The notes beneath the pieces are model-generated. The model saw only the letters and a program-made list of their open reading frames with translations, had not been told where the DNA came from and did no database searches. This document shows positions 16,547 to 25,104 of a stretch of DNA of 49,769 bases, piece by piece. Source of the DNA: DUUI01 sp964627845 (GTDB lineage Bacteria; Bacillota_I; Bacilli_A; Erysipelotrichales; Erysipelotrichaceae); assembly GCA_964627845.1 (NCBI GenBank), contig CAZVKL010000006.1:1-49769 (forward strand). The letters run 5' to 3'. Each line of letters starts with the position of its first letter. Position 1 is the first letter of the stretch. Made by a program: the position numbers and the translations under genes.

Positions 16547-18017
16547 TCAATTTTGAATTTAATAATTGATAAGTATGCTTTATTGGCATGCTTTTTCTTT
16601 TGTTGTTCATTTAGATACTCATCTCCCATATTCTCATGGTAATGAGAAACTTCAGTAATGATTGTAGAGATACTTTCTTTTTCCAATGGAAGGCTATGTT
16701 TAATAATAAGTTTATCGCCAACTTGAACATTATGAAGTTTTGAATGTTTGGTTCTAGAAGAAATTATAAGTTCATTTAATTTATTGTTTTCAATGTCATC
16801 GAATTTCTGTTGATTGACTCGATAATGATAGGTTGGTTTATGATTATTATAAATATCTTGGTAGAAGTCAATCCATTGTTGTGAGACATTTTCTTTGGAA
16901 TAAGTATTTGAAAGATCATTTGAGTATTGTGAAGCCATTTGATAGAAATTGTGATCATTAGCTAATCGATCAATTAATTCAATAAAGTCTTGATTGTTGC
17001 TACCCTGTAGATACTTTTTAAAGAGAATATCTTCATAAAGTTCTAAGTCTCTTAAGACCATCGGTAAGTTTAAATTACAACCTTCTAAAATTGCCATTGG
17101 GAATAATTCATTATAAGAGGGCATAAATAAACAGTTGGCAATATTAAAGATACTATTCATTTGAGCACGTGGAATAATGTCCGTAAAAATGACATTGGAT
17201 GGTGGATTATCGACGACATCTTTTAATTCCTTATAGCCATCGGTAATAGCACCAAATGAGAAACCACCTGCCCATACAAATTGAATGTGTGGTAAGGCTT
17301 TAGCAACTTCGATAAAGTCTAAAACTCCTTTACGAGTTTGAACTTGCCCAACGCCTAAAACAACGAATTTTTGAGGGTCAATATTATACTTTTGTTTGGT
17401 TTCTAAGATGATGGATTGATTTTGAGGATAAAAATCTTTTTTTGAAACATAGTTTGGGATGTATTTAATTCTTTCTTTTGTTATTTGGAAGGTGGTTAGT
17501 GGCTCAATAAAAATCGGGTTGACCACAACCAAGTAATCAGCGGATCGATAGTAATCTAAAAAGTATCGTTTAAATAACGACATGATTGGGCCTGGAACTT
17601 TAATACTTCCTTGTAATGTTTCAGGTAGGAAATGAACATGCATGACGGAGANNNNNNNNNNNNNNNNNNNNNNNNNNNNNNNNNNNNNNNNNNNNNNNNN
17701 NNNNNNNNNNNNNNNNNNNNNNNNNNNNNNNNNNNNNNNNNNNNNNNNNNNACTTTAATACTTCCTTGTAATGTTTCAGGTAGGAAATGAACATGCATGA
17801 CGGAGACTGCTTTTGATTTTTTAATGCGTAAATACATTTTAGGATCGATTTGATGAAAGTGATTTATGTCTCCATCTCGCATTTGATTCTCTTTTATGAT
17901 AAATTCGTCTTTAGCCATCTCTTTTAACAGATTAATCTGTTCTTTGGTGGCAGATGCGACACCTTGACCTTCAGGTTGTTTGGTCAAATGAAGCATATTT
18001 ATGGTTAGTTTTTTCAT
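16543..18017 (-). CDS. GT4 family glycosyltransferase, probable glycolipid synthesis (interrupted by false gap)
   Basis: Two ORF pieces flank 100 N. The 55 bases on each side of the gap are identical, so joining them at the repeat gives one continuous 439-residue protein. The N-terminal acceptor domain starts KKLTINMLHLTKQPEGQGVA. The GT-B donor half has LGVGQVQTRKGVLDF and the GT4 E-x7-E (E252 to E260 in NELFPMAILEG). The resemblance is to bacterial glucosyl-diacylglycerol synthases, which is inference. After about residue 340 there is an extra 100-residue tail with VGDKLIIKHS and STIITEVSHY, reminiscent of an ASCH/PUA-like fold. No Shine-Dalgarno precedes the ATG; a TAGACT box (18024-18029) sits 6 bases upstream. 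Confidence 0.8.
17597..17806. repeat. Assembly gap with identical 55-bp flanks
   Basis: N run 17652-17751 (exactly 100). Bases 17597-17651 and 17752-17806 are the same 55-base sequence. This is typical of contigs that end in a shared assembler k-mer and were scaffolded with a placeholder, so the real sequence is probably continuous with no missing bases. Confidence 0.9.
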
Positions 18018-18070
18018 ATTTTTAGTCTATCTTAAAAGAATCAACAGTACAAGACTAAACATTGTTAACA

Positions 18071-18089
18071 TTGTGTAACTTTTTCGCAA
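18071..18089. promoter_or_regulatory. Weak Rex-like inverted repeat upstream of PFOR
   Basis: TTGTGTA (18071-18077) and TTCGCAA (18083-18089) each differ by one base from the Rex half-sites TTGTGAA and TTCACAA, but they are 5 rather than 4 bases apart. A redox-sensing Rex would make sense before PFOR. The spacing makes this uncertain. Confidence 0.2.
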
Positions 18090-18119
18090 AATGATATAGC
18101 ATTTATAAGTTTTGTGTAC

Positions 18120-18125
18120 TATAAT
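18120..18125 (+). promoter_or_regulatory. -10 box of the PFOR gene
   Basis: A perfect TATAAT lies 34 bases before the ATG, with no strong -35. A good Shine-Dalgarno, AAGGAGGAA (18143-18151), follows in the leader. Confidence 0.5.
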
Positions 18126-18158
18126 TAAGAAGGTTAGTAATTAAGGAGGAACAATTAA

Positions 18159-21100
18159 ATGTCAAATGCCAAAAAGTACATGACAATTGATGGTAATACC
18201 GCAGCATCCCATGTTGCGTATGCATTTACTGAATTCTCGGCTATTTATCCAATCACTCCATCTTCTACAATGGGTGAATTGATTGATGCATGGTCAGCTC
18301 AAGGACGTAAGAACCTTTGGGATAATTCTGTAAAAGTTGTCGAAATGCAATCTGAAGGTGGCGCTGCTGCTGCAGTTCACGGTGCTCTACAAGCTGGAAC
18401 ACTTTCAACTTCGTTTACTGCATCTCAAGGTCTATTATTAATGCTACCTAACCTATACAAATGGGTTGGTGAATTATTACCTGGTGTTTTACACGTAGCT
18501 GCAAGATCGATTGCGAATCGCTCATTATCAATCTTTGGTGATCACCAAGATATCTATTCAGCTCGTCAAACTGGAGTTGCGATGATTTCTTCGCATTCCG
18601 TTCAAGAAGCTATGGATTTAGCGGGTGTTGCACACTTATCTGCAATTAAAGCTCGTTATCCATTCATTCATTTCTTTGATGGTTTTAGAACTTCTCATGA
18701 AATTCAAAAAATTGAAGAAATTGATTTAGAAGCTTTAAAAGGTCTAATTGACCAAGAAGCTCTTGAAGAGTTTCGTCAAAATGCTCTAAACCCACATACA
18801 AATCCTGTGACTCGTGGTGGAGCAGAAAATGATGATATTTCTTTCCAAGGTATGGAGTCAGCGAACCAACACACCAATGCGGTGGTAGGTATTGTTGCTG
18901 ATTACATGAAAGAAATCTCAAATCTTACAGGTCGTCACTATGCTCCATTTGTTTATTATGGACATCCTGAAGCAGAGCGCGTAATCGTTGCGATGGGATC
19001 TGTGACACAAGCAATTGAAGAAGTTGTTGATAAGATGAATGAAGCAGGGGATAAAGTTGGTTTAATTAAAGTTCACCTTTATCGTCCATTCTCAATCGAC
19101 CATATAAAAGAAGTTGTTCCTGCGTCGGTTAAAAAAGTTGCGGTTCTTGATAGAACTAAAGAACAAGGAGCTTCTGAACCTCTTTATTTAGATGTTTACA
19201 ATGCCCTTATTAATCATAATAATATTGAATTAATTATTGGTGGTCGTTATGGTATCTCAAGTAAAGATACTCAACCACAAGATATTAAAGCAGTTTATAA
19301 TCACTTGGATTCAGAAGATCCATTCACTGGTTTCACAATTTCAATTACTGATGATGTGACTAATCTATCTTTACCAGCAGATAAAGACTTCAATGTTGCT
19401 AAAACAGCAACTGGATGTATTTTCTATGGTTTAGGTTCTGATGGAACGGTTTCAGCGAATAAATCTTCAATCAAGATTATTGGTGATCATACTGACTTAT
19501 ATTCTCAAGCATACTTTGCTTATGACTCACGTAAAGCTGGTGGGGCAACTCGTTCATTCTTACGTTTTGGACCAGATCCAATTAAGAGTACTTATTATGT
19601 TAAAGATGCTGACTTTGTATCTTGCTCGCTCGATTCTTATCTTGTTCGATACAATATGTTAGATGGTCTTGCTAAAGGTGGAACATTCTTATTAAATACA
19701 ACATTCAAACCTGAAGAAATTGAAGATCGTTTACCAAATCGTGTTAAGAAACAATTAGCTGAACGCGAAGCGAAGATGTATGTTATTGATGCGACTGAAA
19801 TTGCTGAAGAAATCGGTATGGGTCGTCATACTAATACCATTTTACAATCTTCTTTCTTCGCGCTAAATCCTCAAATCATTCCATATGAAGATGCTTTAAC
19901 TTATATGAAAGAAATGGCAACCAAGACATATGGTAAGAAGGGTGAAGATATTGTTAAACTTAACCATTTAGCCATTGATAAAGGAAAAGAAGGATTAACT
20001 GAAATTGAAGTTAAACCTGAATGGAAAGACTTAAATACTGGACGTACTATCGCAGCAACAGGGGATACTTATTATGATGAATTTGTTAACCCAATTAATG
20101 CGTTAGAAGGATACGATATTCCAACTTCAGTCTTTGTTGAACAAAACATTGTTGATGGTAGCTTCCATAACAACTCTGCCTTTAATGAACATCGTGCAAT
20201 CGCCACTAACGTTCCTGTTTGGATTCCTGAAAACTGTATCCAATGTGGATTCTGTTCATTTGTTTGTCCACACGCGACAATCCGAACATTCTTATTAGAT
20301 GAAAATGAAATTAAGAATGCACCAATGGAATTTGAAACATTAAAAGCAGTTGGTAAGGGTGTTGAAGGTCTTGAATTTAGAGTTCAAGTATCACCTGATA
20401 ACTGTGTCGGTTGTGGATTATGTTCAGTCGAGTGTCCTGGTAAAGCTGGTAAGAAAGCACTTGTTATGAGAGATATCCATGAATCTCTACAATATGCTCC
20501 ATTAGCTAACTATATTTATAAAGAAACTCGTTACAAATCTGAATTCTTCCCTACAGATTCAATCAAGGGATCTCAATTCCTAATGCCATACTTTGAAAAC
20601 TCTGGCGCTTGTGCTGGTTGTGGTGAAACACCTTACTACCGTTTAACATCTCAATTATTTGGTCGTGATATGTTAATTGCGAATGCGACTGGATGTTCTT
20701 CAATCTATTGTGCTTCAACACCTTCAAGTCCACTTGTTAAAGATAAACAAGGTGAAGGTATTGCTTGGGCTAACTCATTATTTGAGGACAATGCTGAATA
20801 TGGATTTGGTATGAAGGCAGCTCAAGAATTCAAATCAGCAGCAATCTTAACACTAGTTAATGATTTATTAAATGAAGAAGGCACGTCTGATGAGTTAAAA
20901 GAAGTATTAACTGCTTATCATGACGCGAAAGAAAATCGTGAAGAAGAAAGAAAAGTGGTTGGTAATTTAGTTGAACTATTAAAAGGTTCAGATTCAGAAT
21001 ATGCTAAGAAACTCCTTCGTTATGAAAGAGACCTCGTTTCTAAATCAGTTTGGATTATTGGTGGTGACGGATGGGCTTATGACATCGGCTTTGGTGGATT

Positions 21101-21695
21101 AGACCACGTTATCGCAAATAACTTAAATGTGAATATTCTTATCTTAGATACAGAAGTTTACTCTAACACAGGTGGACAAGCGTCTAAGGCTTCTCCTACA
21201 GCGGCGATTGCTAAGTTCGCAGCGAGTGGTAAGGAAACTGCTAAGAAAGACATTGGTATGATTGCGATGACTTATGGTCATGTCTATGTTGCTTCAATCT
21301 CTATGGGTGCTAACCGCGTTCAAACGATTAAAGCTCTTAAAGAAGCAGAAGCTTATAATGGACCATCACTCATCATTGCTTATTCACCATGTATCGAACA
21401 CGGTATTAAGGGTGGATTAAGTAATCACCAAATCCAACAAAAGATGGCTGTTGAATGTGGTTACTGGACATTATTCCGTTATAACCCAGACAACAAGGAA
21501 AAACCTCTAACTATTGATTCTAGAAAACCTGACTATTCTAAATATAAAGACTTCGTCTTAACGAATCGTCGTTATAATCAATTAGAGAACATCAATCCTG
21601 AGCATGCAGATGAACTATTACAACGCTCTGCAGATGAAGCTCAAAGACGTTACCGTCAATTAGTGAAATTCGCTCAACCTTACGTTGAAGAATAA
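18159..21695 (+). CDS. nifJ: Pyruvate:ferredoxin (flavodoxin) oxidoreductase
   Basis: 1178 residues, the full single-chain PFOR. It converts pyruvate and CoA to acetyl-CoA, CO2 and reduced ferredoxin. The domains in order are: the N-terminal pyrimidine-binding domain (FTEFSAIYPITPSSTMGEL), domain II, the gamma domain, a 2x[4Fe-4S] ferredoxin domain (C-x2-C-x2-C-x3-CP near residues 693 and 749), and the TPP domain starting CAGCGETPYY (near 818) with GGDGWAYDIGFGGLDH. All cluster cysteines appear present. The start has a strong AAGGAGG, and a strong terminator follows. It implies an anaerobic, fermentative metabolism and depends on the Fe-S clusters made by the suf operon 9 kb downstream. Confidence 0.97.
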   Translation: MSNAKKYMTIDGNTAASHVAYAFTEFSAIYPITPSSTMGELIDAWSAQGRKNLWDNSVKVVEMQSEGGAAAAVHGALQAGTLSTSFTASQGLLLMLPNLYKWVGELLPGVLHVAARSIANRSLSIFGDHQDIYSARQTGVAMISSHSVQEAMDLAGVAHLSAIKARYPFIHFFDGFRTSHEIQKIEEIDLEALKGLIDQEALEEFRQNALNPHTNPVTRGGAENDDISFQGMESANQHTNAVVGIVADYMKEISNLTGRHYAPFVYYGHPEAERVIVAMGSVTQAIEEVVDKMNEAGDKVGLIKVHLYRPFSIDHIKEVVPASVKKVAVLDRTKEQGASEPLYLDVYNALINHNNIELIIGGRYGISSKDTQPQDIKAVYNHLDSEDPFTGFTISITDDVTNLSLPADKDFNVAKTATGCIFYGLGSDGTVSANKSSIKIIGDHTDLYSQAYFAYDSRKAGGATRSFLRFGPDPIKSTYYVKDADFVSCSLDSYLVRYNMLDGLAKGGTFLLNTTFKPEEIEDRLPNRVKKQLAEREAKMYVIDATEIAEEIGMGRHTNTILQSSFFALNPQIIPYEDALTYMKEMATKTYGKKGEDIVKLNHLAIDKGKEGLTEIEVKPEWKDLNTGRTIAATGDTYYDEFVNPINALEGYDIPTSVFVEQNIVDGSFHNNSAFNEHRAIATNVPVWIPENCIQCGFCSFVCPHATIRTFLLDENEIKNAPMEFETLKAVGKGVEGLEFRVQVSPDNCVGCGLCSVECPGKAGKKALVMRDIHESLQYAPLANYIYKETRYKSEFFPTDSIKGSQFLMPYFENSGACAGCGETPYYRLTSQLFGRDMLIANATGCSSIYCASTPSSPLVKDKQGEGIAWANSLFEDNAEYGFGMKAAQEFKSAAILTLVNDLLNEEGTSDELKEVLTAYHDAKENREEERKVVGNLVELLKGSDSEYAKKLLRYERDLVSKSVWIIGGDGWAYDIGFGGLDHVIANNLNVNILILDTEVYSNTGGQASKASPTAAIAKFAASGKETAKKDIGMIAMTYGHVYVASISMGANRVQTIKALKEAEAYNGPSLIIAYSPCIEHGIKGGLSNHQIQQKMAVECGYWTLFRYNPDNKEKPLTIDSRKPDYSKYKDFVLTNRRYNQLENINPEHADELLQRSADEAQRRYRQLVKFAQPYVEE

Positions 21696-21707
21696 ACCAT
21701 AAATCTT

Positions 21708-21738
21708 AAAAGGAGATGATTCAGGTCATCTCCTTTTT
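21708..21738 (+). terminator. Rho-independent terminator after PFOR
   Basis: A 12-bp stem (21708-21719 with 21726-21737), a six-base loop and a T-run, 12 bases after the PFOR stop. Confidence 0.9.
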
Positions 21739-21776
21739 ATTTCGGTTTTGTCACTTTTTTCTTAAGAATATGAGTG

Positions 21777-21782
21777 TATAAT
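21777..21782 (+). promoter_or_regulatory. -10 box of the ABC exporter operon
   Basis: A perfect TATAAT 17 bases before the ATG, followed by a GTGAGG Shine-Dalgarno. There is no good -35 at the usual distance. Confidence 0.45.
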
Positions 21783-21799
21783 AAAGCGGTGAGGTAAAT

Positions 21800-22507
21800 A
21801 TGATAGAAATTAAACATTTAACAAAAAAATATGGGAATTTTATAGCGGTCGATAATATTGATTTATTAGCTCAAAATGGTCAAATAACAATTCTATTAGG
21901 ACCCAATGGTGCAGGTAAATCAACCACAATCAAATCTGTTGCGGGTCTATTAAAATTTGATGGAGAAATATTAATTGAAGGTTATCCTAATTTATCACTC
22001 GAAGCTAAAAAAGAATTTGGTTATGTAGCAGAATTGCCATCGTTTTATGACTTATTAACCGTTGATGAGCATATGAACTTCATCGAGAAAGCCTATCAAT
22101 TAGAACCAAATCAAGCGTATCGTGAACATTTATTAGAGCGTTTTGATTTATTAGACAAAAGACATAAATTAGCTAAAGAGCTCTCTAAGGGGATGACTCA
22201 AAAACTATCACTTTGTTGTGCACTATTAATAAGACCACAATCCTTATTGGTTGATGAACCAATGATCGGCTTAGATCCTGTGGCCATCGATGAGGTTTTA
22301 GAAGTTTTAGTTGAATTAAAAAATGAAAACAAAGCTATTTTAATGAGTACTCATATTATTGACATGATTAATGATATTTGGGATGTAGCCTATATCATGG
22401 ATAAGGCTAAGATAGTCGCACGTGTCGAAAAAAATCAATTACAAGAAGGGGAGACCTTAAAGAAAATCTTCTTTGAAAAAGTAGGAGAGCACCATGAGAC
22501 AAAGTAA
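21800..22507 (+). CDS. ABC transporter ATP-binding protein
   Basis: 235 residues. Walker A is LLGPNGAGKSTT, the signature is LSKGMTQKLSL, Walker B with the catalytic glutamate is SLLVDEPMIGLDP, and the switch histidine is in MSTHII. This is the two-gene exporter type, with the permease encoded next (14-base overlap). Closeness to yhaM, hit and a prsA-like gene recalls the Bacillus neighbourhood of ecsAB, so an EcsA-like role in membrane or protein secretion homeostasis is possible but unproven. Confidence 0.9.
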   Translation: MIEIKHLTKKYGNFIAVDNIDLLAQNGQITILLGPNGAGKSTTIKSVAGLLKFDGEILIEGYPNLSLEAKKEFGYVAELPSFYDLLTVDEHMNFIEKAYQLEPNQAYREHLLERFDLLDKRHKLAKELSKGMTQKLSLCCALLIRPQSLLVDEPMIGLDPVAIDEVLEVLVELKNENKAILMSTHIIDMINDIWDVAYIMDKAKIVARVEKNQLQEGETLKKIFFEKVGEHHETK

Positions 22508-24056
22508 CATGAATGCTATTTGGTATTTATTGTTAACTAAAGTTAAGGGACAAATTCGAAGTCTTTTTAGAAAGAAGATAAGTGCTCTATTAACAATTAT
22601 TGGATTAGGTTTTTTGGTTTTTTCAATGGTACGGGCGATTAATAACCCAAGTCCCTCTATGGCAACTTTTCAAATAGATATGACACTTGGTAATGTTTTA
22701 GCAGGATTAACCCTCTACGTCATGTTAATCGTCTTTATCTATAATAAAAAGACAGCTTTAGTGTATGAAAATGATGCGAATGCAATTTTTGTCGGTCCTT
22801 TTAATCGAAAACAAATATTTACATACATCCTAACCACGAGCTTTTTTCAATCAATACTGTTTGGCTTAATGTTTATTGTCTACATGTTGATCTTTTTTAA
22901 TAAGTCCATTAATGGTTTACCACATATATTAGGTTTAATCCTTAGTGTCTTCATTCACTTTATCTTAGTATTATTTTACTTCACTTATGAATATATCAAA
23001 GAGGCATCAAAAGATTTCCCTAAACATCTCAACCGAAAAATGATCATTGGATTAACGTTATTAATCATTGGCTTATCAGTGTATACTCTTTATCCACACT
23101 TTAATCTTCAATCGTTAAAAACAGTCGCAACCACTAATACGTTTAAATGGATCCCATTTATTGGTACATTTGGTTGGATAGGAAATATGTTTGTTTTAGG
23201 TGATGTTACGGCACTGATTCCTATTTCAATCATTAGTCTATTGAGTTTATTGCTATTAGTCAGAATTTTCAATTTTAAGGGAAACTTTATTGAAAAAGCA
23301 GTCAATGATGCCCAATTTGCTAGTAGTACGATGAAACAAGTGAAGGATGGCAATTTTGAACAAACTCAAAATTTAAACATCGATAAAGTTAAGAAAAGAA
23401 AACTAACAGCTCGATTCTTACCTGGTGGTTATTCATTGTTTTCTAAACAACTGTTAATACTTAGAAAAACTAGAAAACTTGTTCCTATCAGTATGTTAAT
23501 CTTAGTAATAACCTATGGCATTTTTGGTTTTGTTATTAATGATTTGAACCTCTTTAAAATCTTAATAGTTACGGGTTTAATCATCGGTAATGATAACACC
23601 ATATTAGTTGAAGAAATGAAGAAACCTTACATCTATTTAATCCCGGATTCAGAATTAAAGAAACTCATTAGTACACTAATTATTCCATTTTCTCGTGTTT
23701 TTATCCTACAACTGGTAAACCTCGTTAGTTTAATCGTATTGGGAAATCCAATCTTAGATTCAATTATTTATATCTTGTTTGTCATGAGTTGTTATGGTGT
23801 TGTTTTGATGGTCGATTGTGCTTCCGCCAAAATACTAGGTTCTTTTAAAAATGTAATCTTAACTACCTATATAAAAATGTTTCTATATATTATTTCGTTG
23901 TTGCCTACAATTGCCTTTTTAATCGGACTGTTCTATGTTTTAGATTCTATTTCATTTAATACTTTATTCATATTTGGATTAATCCTTAACTCAATTGTTA
24001 CTTACTTGGGTCTTTTATTCTCTCAATCAATCTTAAAAGGTCATAATGCCCTTTGA
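22494..24056 (+). CDS. ABC exporter permease (putative ABC exporter family)
   Basis: 520 residues with about 12 membrane helices and a charged cytoplasmic loop in the middle (around KQVKDGNFEQTQ, residues 280-305). The segment YENDANAIFVGPFNRKQIFTY resembles the coupling region of the large 'putative ABC exporter' permeases of Firmicutes. It overlaps the ATPase gene by 14 bases, and AGGAG lies 6 bases before the ATG, so the two are coupled. It is longer than Bacillus EcsB (about 400 residues). The substrate is unknown. Confidence 0.8.
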   Translation: MRQSNMNAIWYLLLTKVKGQIRSLFRKKISALLTIIGLGFLVFSMVRAINNPSPSMATFQIDMTLGNVLAGLTLYVMLIVFIYNKKTALVYENDANAIFVGPFNRKQIFTYILTTSFFQSILFGLMFIVYMLIFFNKSINGLPHILGLILSVFIHFILVLFYFTYEYIKEASKDFPKHLNRKMIIGLTLLIIGLSVYTLYPHFNLQSLKTVATTNTFKWIPFIGTFGWIGNMFVLGDVTALIPISIISLLSLLLLVRIFNFKGNFIEKAVNDAQFASSTMKQVKDGNFEQTQNLNIDKVKKRKLTARFLPGGYSLFSKQLLILRKTRKLVPISMLILVITYGIFGFVINDLNLFKILIVTGLIIGNDNTILVEEMKKPYIYLIPDSELKKLISTLIIPFSRVFILQLVNLVSLIVLGNPILDSIIYILFVMSCYGVVLMVDCASAKILGSFKNVILTTYIKMFLYIISLLPTIAFLIGLFYVLDSISFNTLFIFGLILNSIVTYLGLLFSQSILKGHNAL

Positions 24057-24062
24057 TAAGTA

Positions 24063-24071
24063 TGGTATACT
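24063..24071 (+). promoter_or_regulatory. Extended -10 promoter before the lysyl-PG-synthase-like membrane gene
   Basis: TGG precedes TATACT (24066-24071), 10 bases before ATG 24082. The transcript would have a leader of only a few bases. Confidence 0.4.
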
Positions 24072-24081
24072 TAGGATGCTT

Positions 24082-25104
24082 ATGGATAAGTTAAAAAGAG
24101 TAATCAAAAGTCCACTTTTTAATCTAATACTGTTAATATTTCTAACTATTTTAGTTTACTCACAATTATTGGGTTCTAATTTCGATGTCTTTATCGATTC
24201 AATCAAAAATGCGAATAAGATTTATTTATTTGTTGCATTATTAGCTCAAGTCATTACGATGTTATTAACAGGTTATATTTTATATAAAGTTGGGAAGTTG
24301 TTTAAAAGTAAACTCTCTTATTCATTAGCGCTACAAGCTTCTTTTGTTGGGGCATTAGGATCAGGAATTATGCCCATGGGAAGTGGGGCACAATTATTTC
24401 AGTTTTATCTCTTTAATAAAGCACAAATAGAAACAACCAATATTGCTATCATATTATGGATAGAGTTTCTTTTGTATCAAGCTGGATTAGTGATTGTTAC
24501 CTTCGCTTTAATATTATTAAATATGGAAGCCTTAAAACAATCTGGGTTGATGTTGGGTGTCATTGTAGGAATGTTTGTTACATCGTTTGTTTTAGTAGGA
24601 CTAAGCTTATTATCGATAAGTCAGTCTTTCTATAACTTGATTATTAAATGTGTCACGAAAATTTATTCAATTTTACCCATCAAAAAAGATGTCACTGTTT
24701 TTGAAAACAAGCTGAATAATCAAGTGGTTAAGTTTAAAGAGTCTCTTGAATTGTTTGCTGATAACAAGCGACTCATTGTTCAATTGGTTTTCGTAAATAT
24801 TGTTAGAATGGGATTGTTTCTAAGTGTTAGTTATTTTGTAGCCAGAAGTTTTGGTTTAAATGATTTATCCATTATTTCAATCATGGGTGGACACATCTTT
24901 GTTATGATGCACAATTCATTTATTCCAATACCGGGTCAAAGTGGAACCACAGAATATTTCTTTAATAAGTTTCTAGGAAGATTCTATCAGTCATTTACAA
25001 CTTCAATCGTGATTGTTTGGCGATTTATTACTTATTATTTTGTTCTAATTATAGGAGCGCTTATTTTTATGTTTTATAAATTCAAAAGTAGGAGAGTACA
25101 ATAA
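24082..25104 (+). CDS. Integral membrane flippase-like protein (LPG synthase TM/UPF0104 family, LafC-like)
   Basis: 340 residues from ATG 24082, with about eight membrane helices. The family features are the paired-helix region with FVGALGSGIMPMGSGAQLFQFYLF and the C-terminal HNSFIPIPGQSGTTEYFF, where Pro-Gly-x-x-G-x-x-E is conserved. This matches the transmembrane half of MprF/AglD proteins and LafC of glycolipid operons. It lacks a lysyl-transferase domain. The next gene, joined by a TAATG overlap, starts with a glycolipid-type glycosyltransferase, so a role in glycolipid or lipoteichoic-type assembly is inferred. ATG 24076 or 24046 are alternative starts; 24046 would overlap the permease gene and lie upstream of the -10 box. 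Confidence 0.8.
   Translation: MDKLKRVIKSPLFNLILLIFLTILVYSQLLGSNFDVFIDSIKNANKIYLFVALLAQVITMLLTGYILYKVGKLFKSKLSYSLALQASFVGALGSGIMPMGSGAQLFQFYLFNKAQIETTNIAIILWIEFLLYQAGLVIVTFALILLNMEALKQSGLMLGVIVGMFVTSFVLVGLSLLSISQSFYNLIIKCVTKIYSILPIKKDVTVFENKLNNQVVKFKESLELFADNKRLIVQLVFVNIVRMGLFLSVSYFVARSFGLNDLSIISIMGGHIFVMMHNSFIPIPGQSGTTEYFFNKFLGRFYQSFTTSIVIVWRFITYYFVLIIGALIFMFYKFKSRRVQ

Noticed and set aside
17597..17806. A biological 55-bp direct repeat or mobile-element target duplication
   Set aside because: The same repeat length and the same 100-N spacing occur at a second, unrelated site, pointing to an assembly artefact.
17556..18017. Treating the 153-codon piece right of the gap as a separate gene
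   Set aside because: It reads through the N run into a duplicate of the flank; the repeat shows that it is the start of the same glycosyltransferase.
18071..18089. A firm Rex operator before PFOR
   Set aside because: Half-sites are close to consensus but the spacing is 5 rather than 4 bases, so it is listed only as a weak site.
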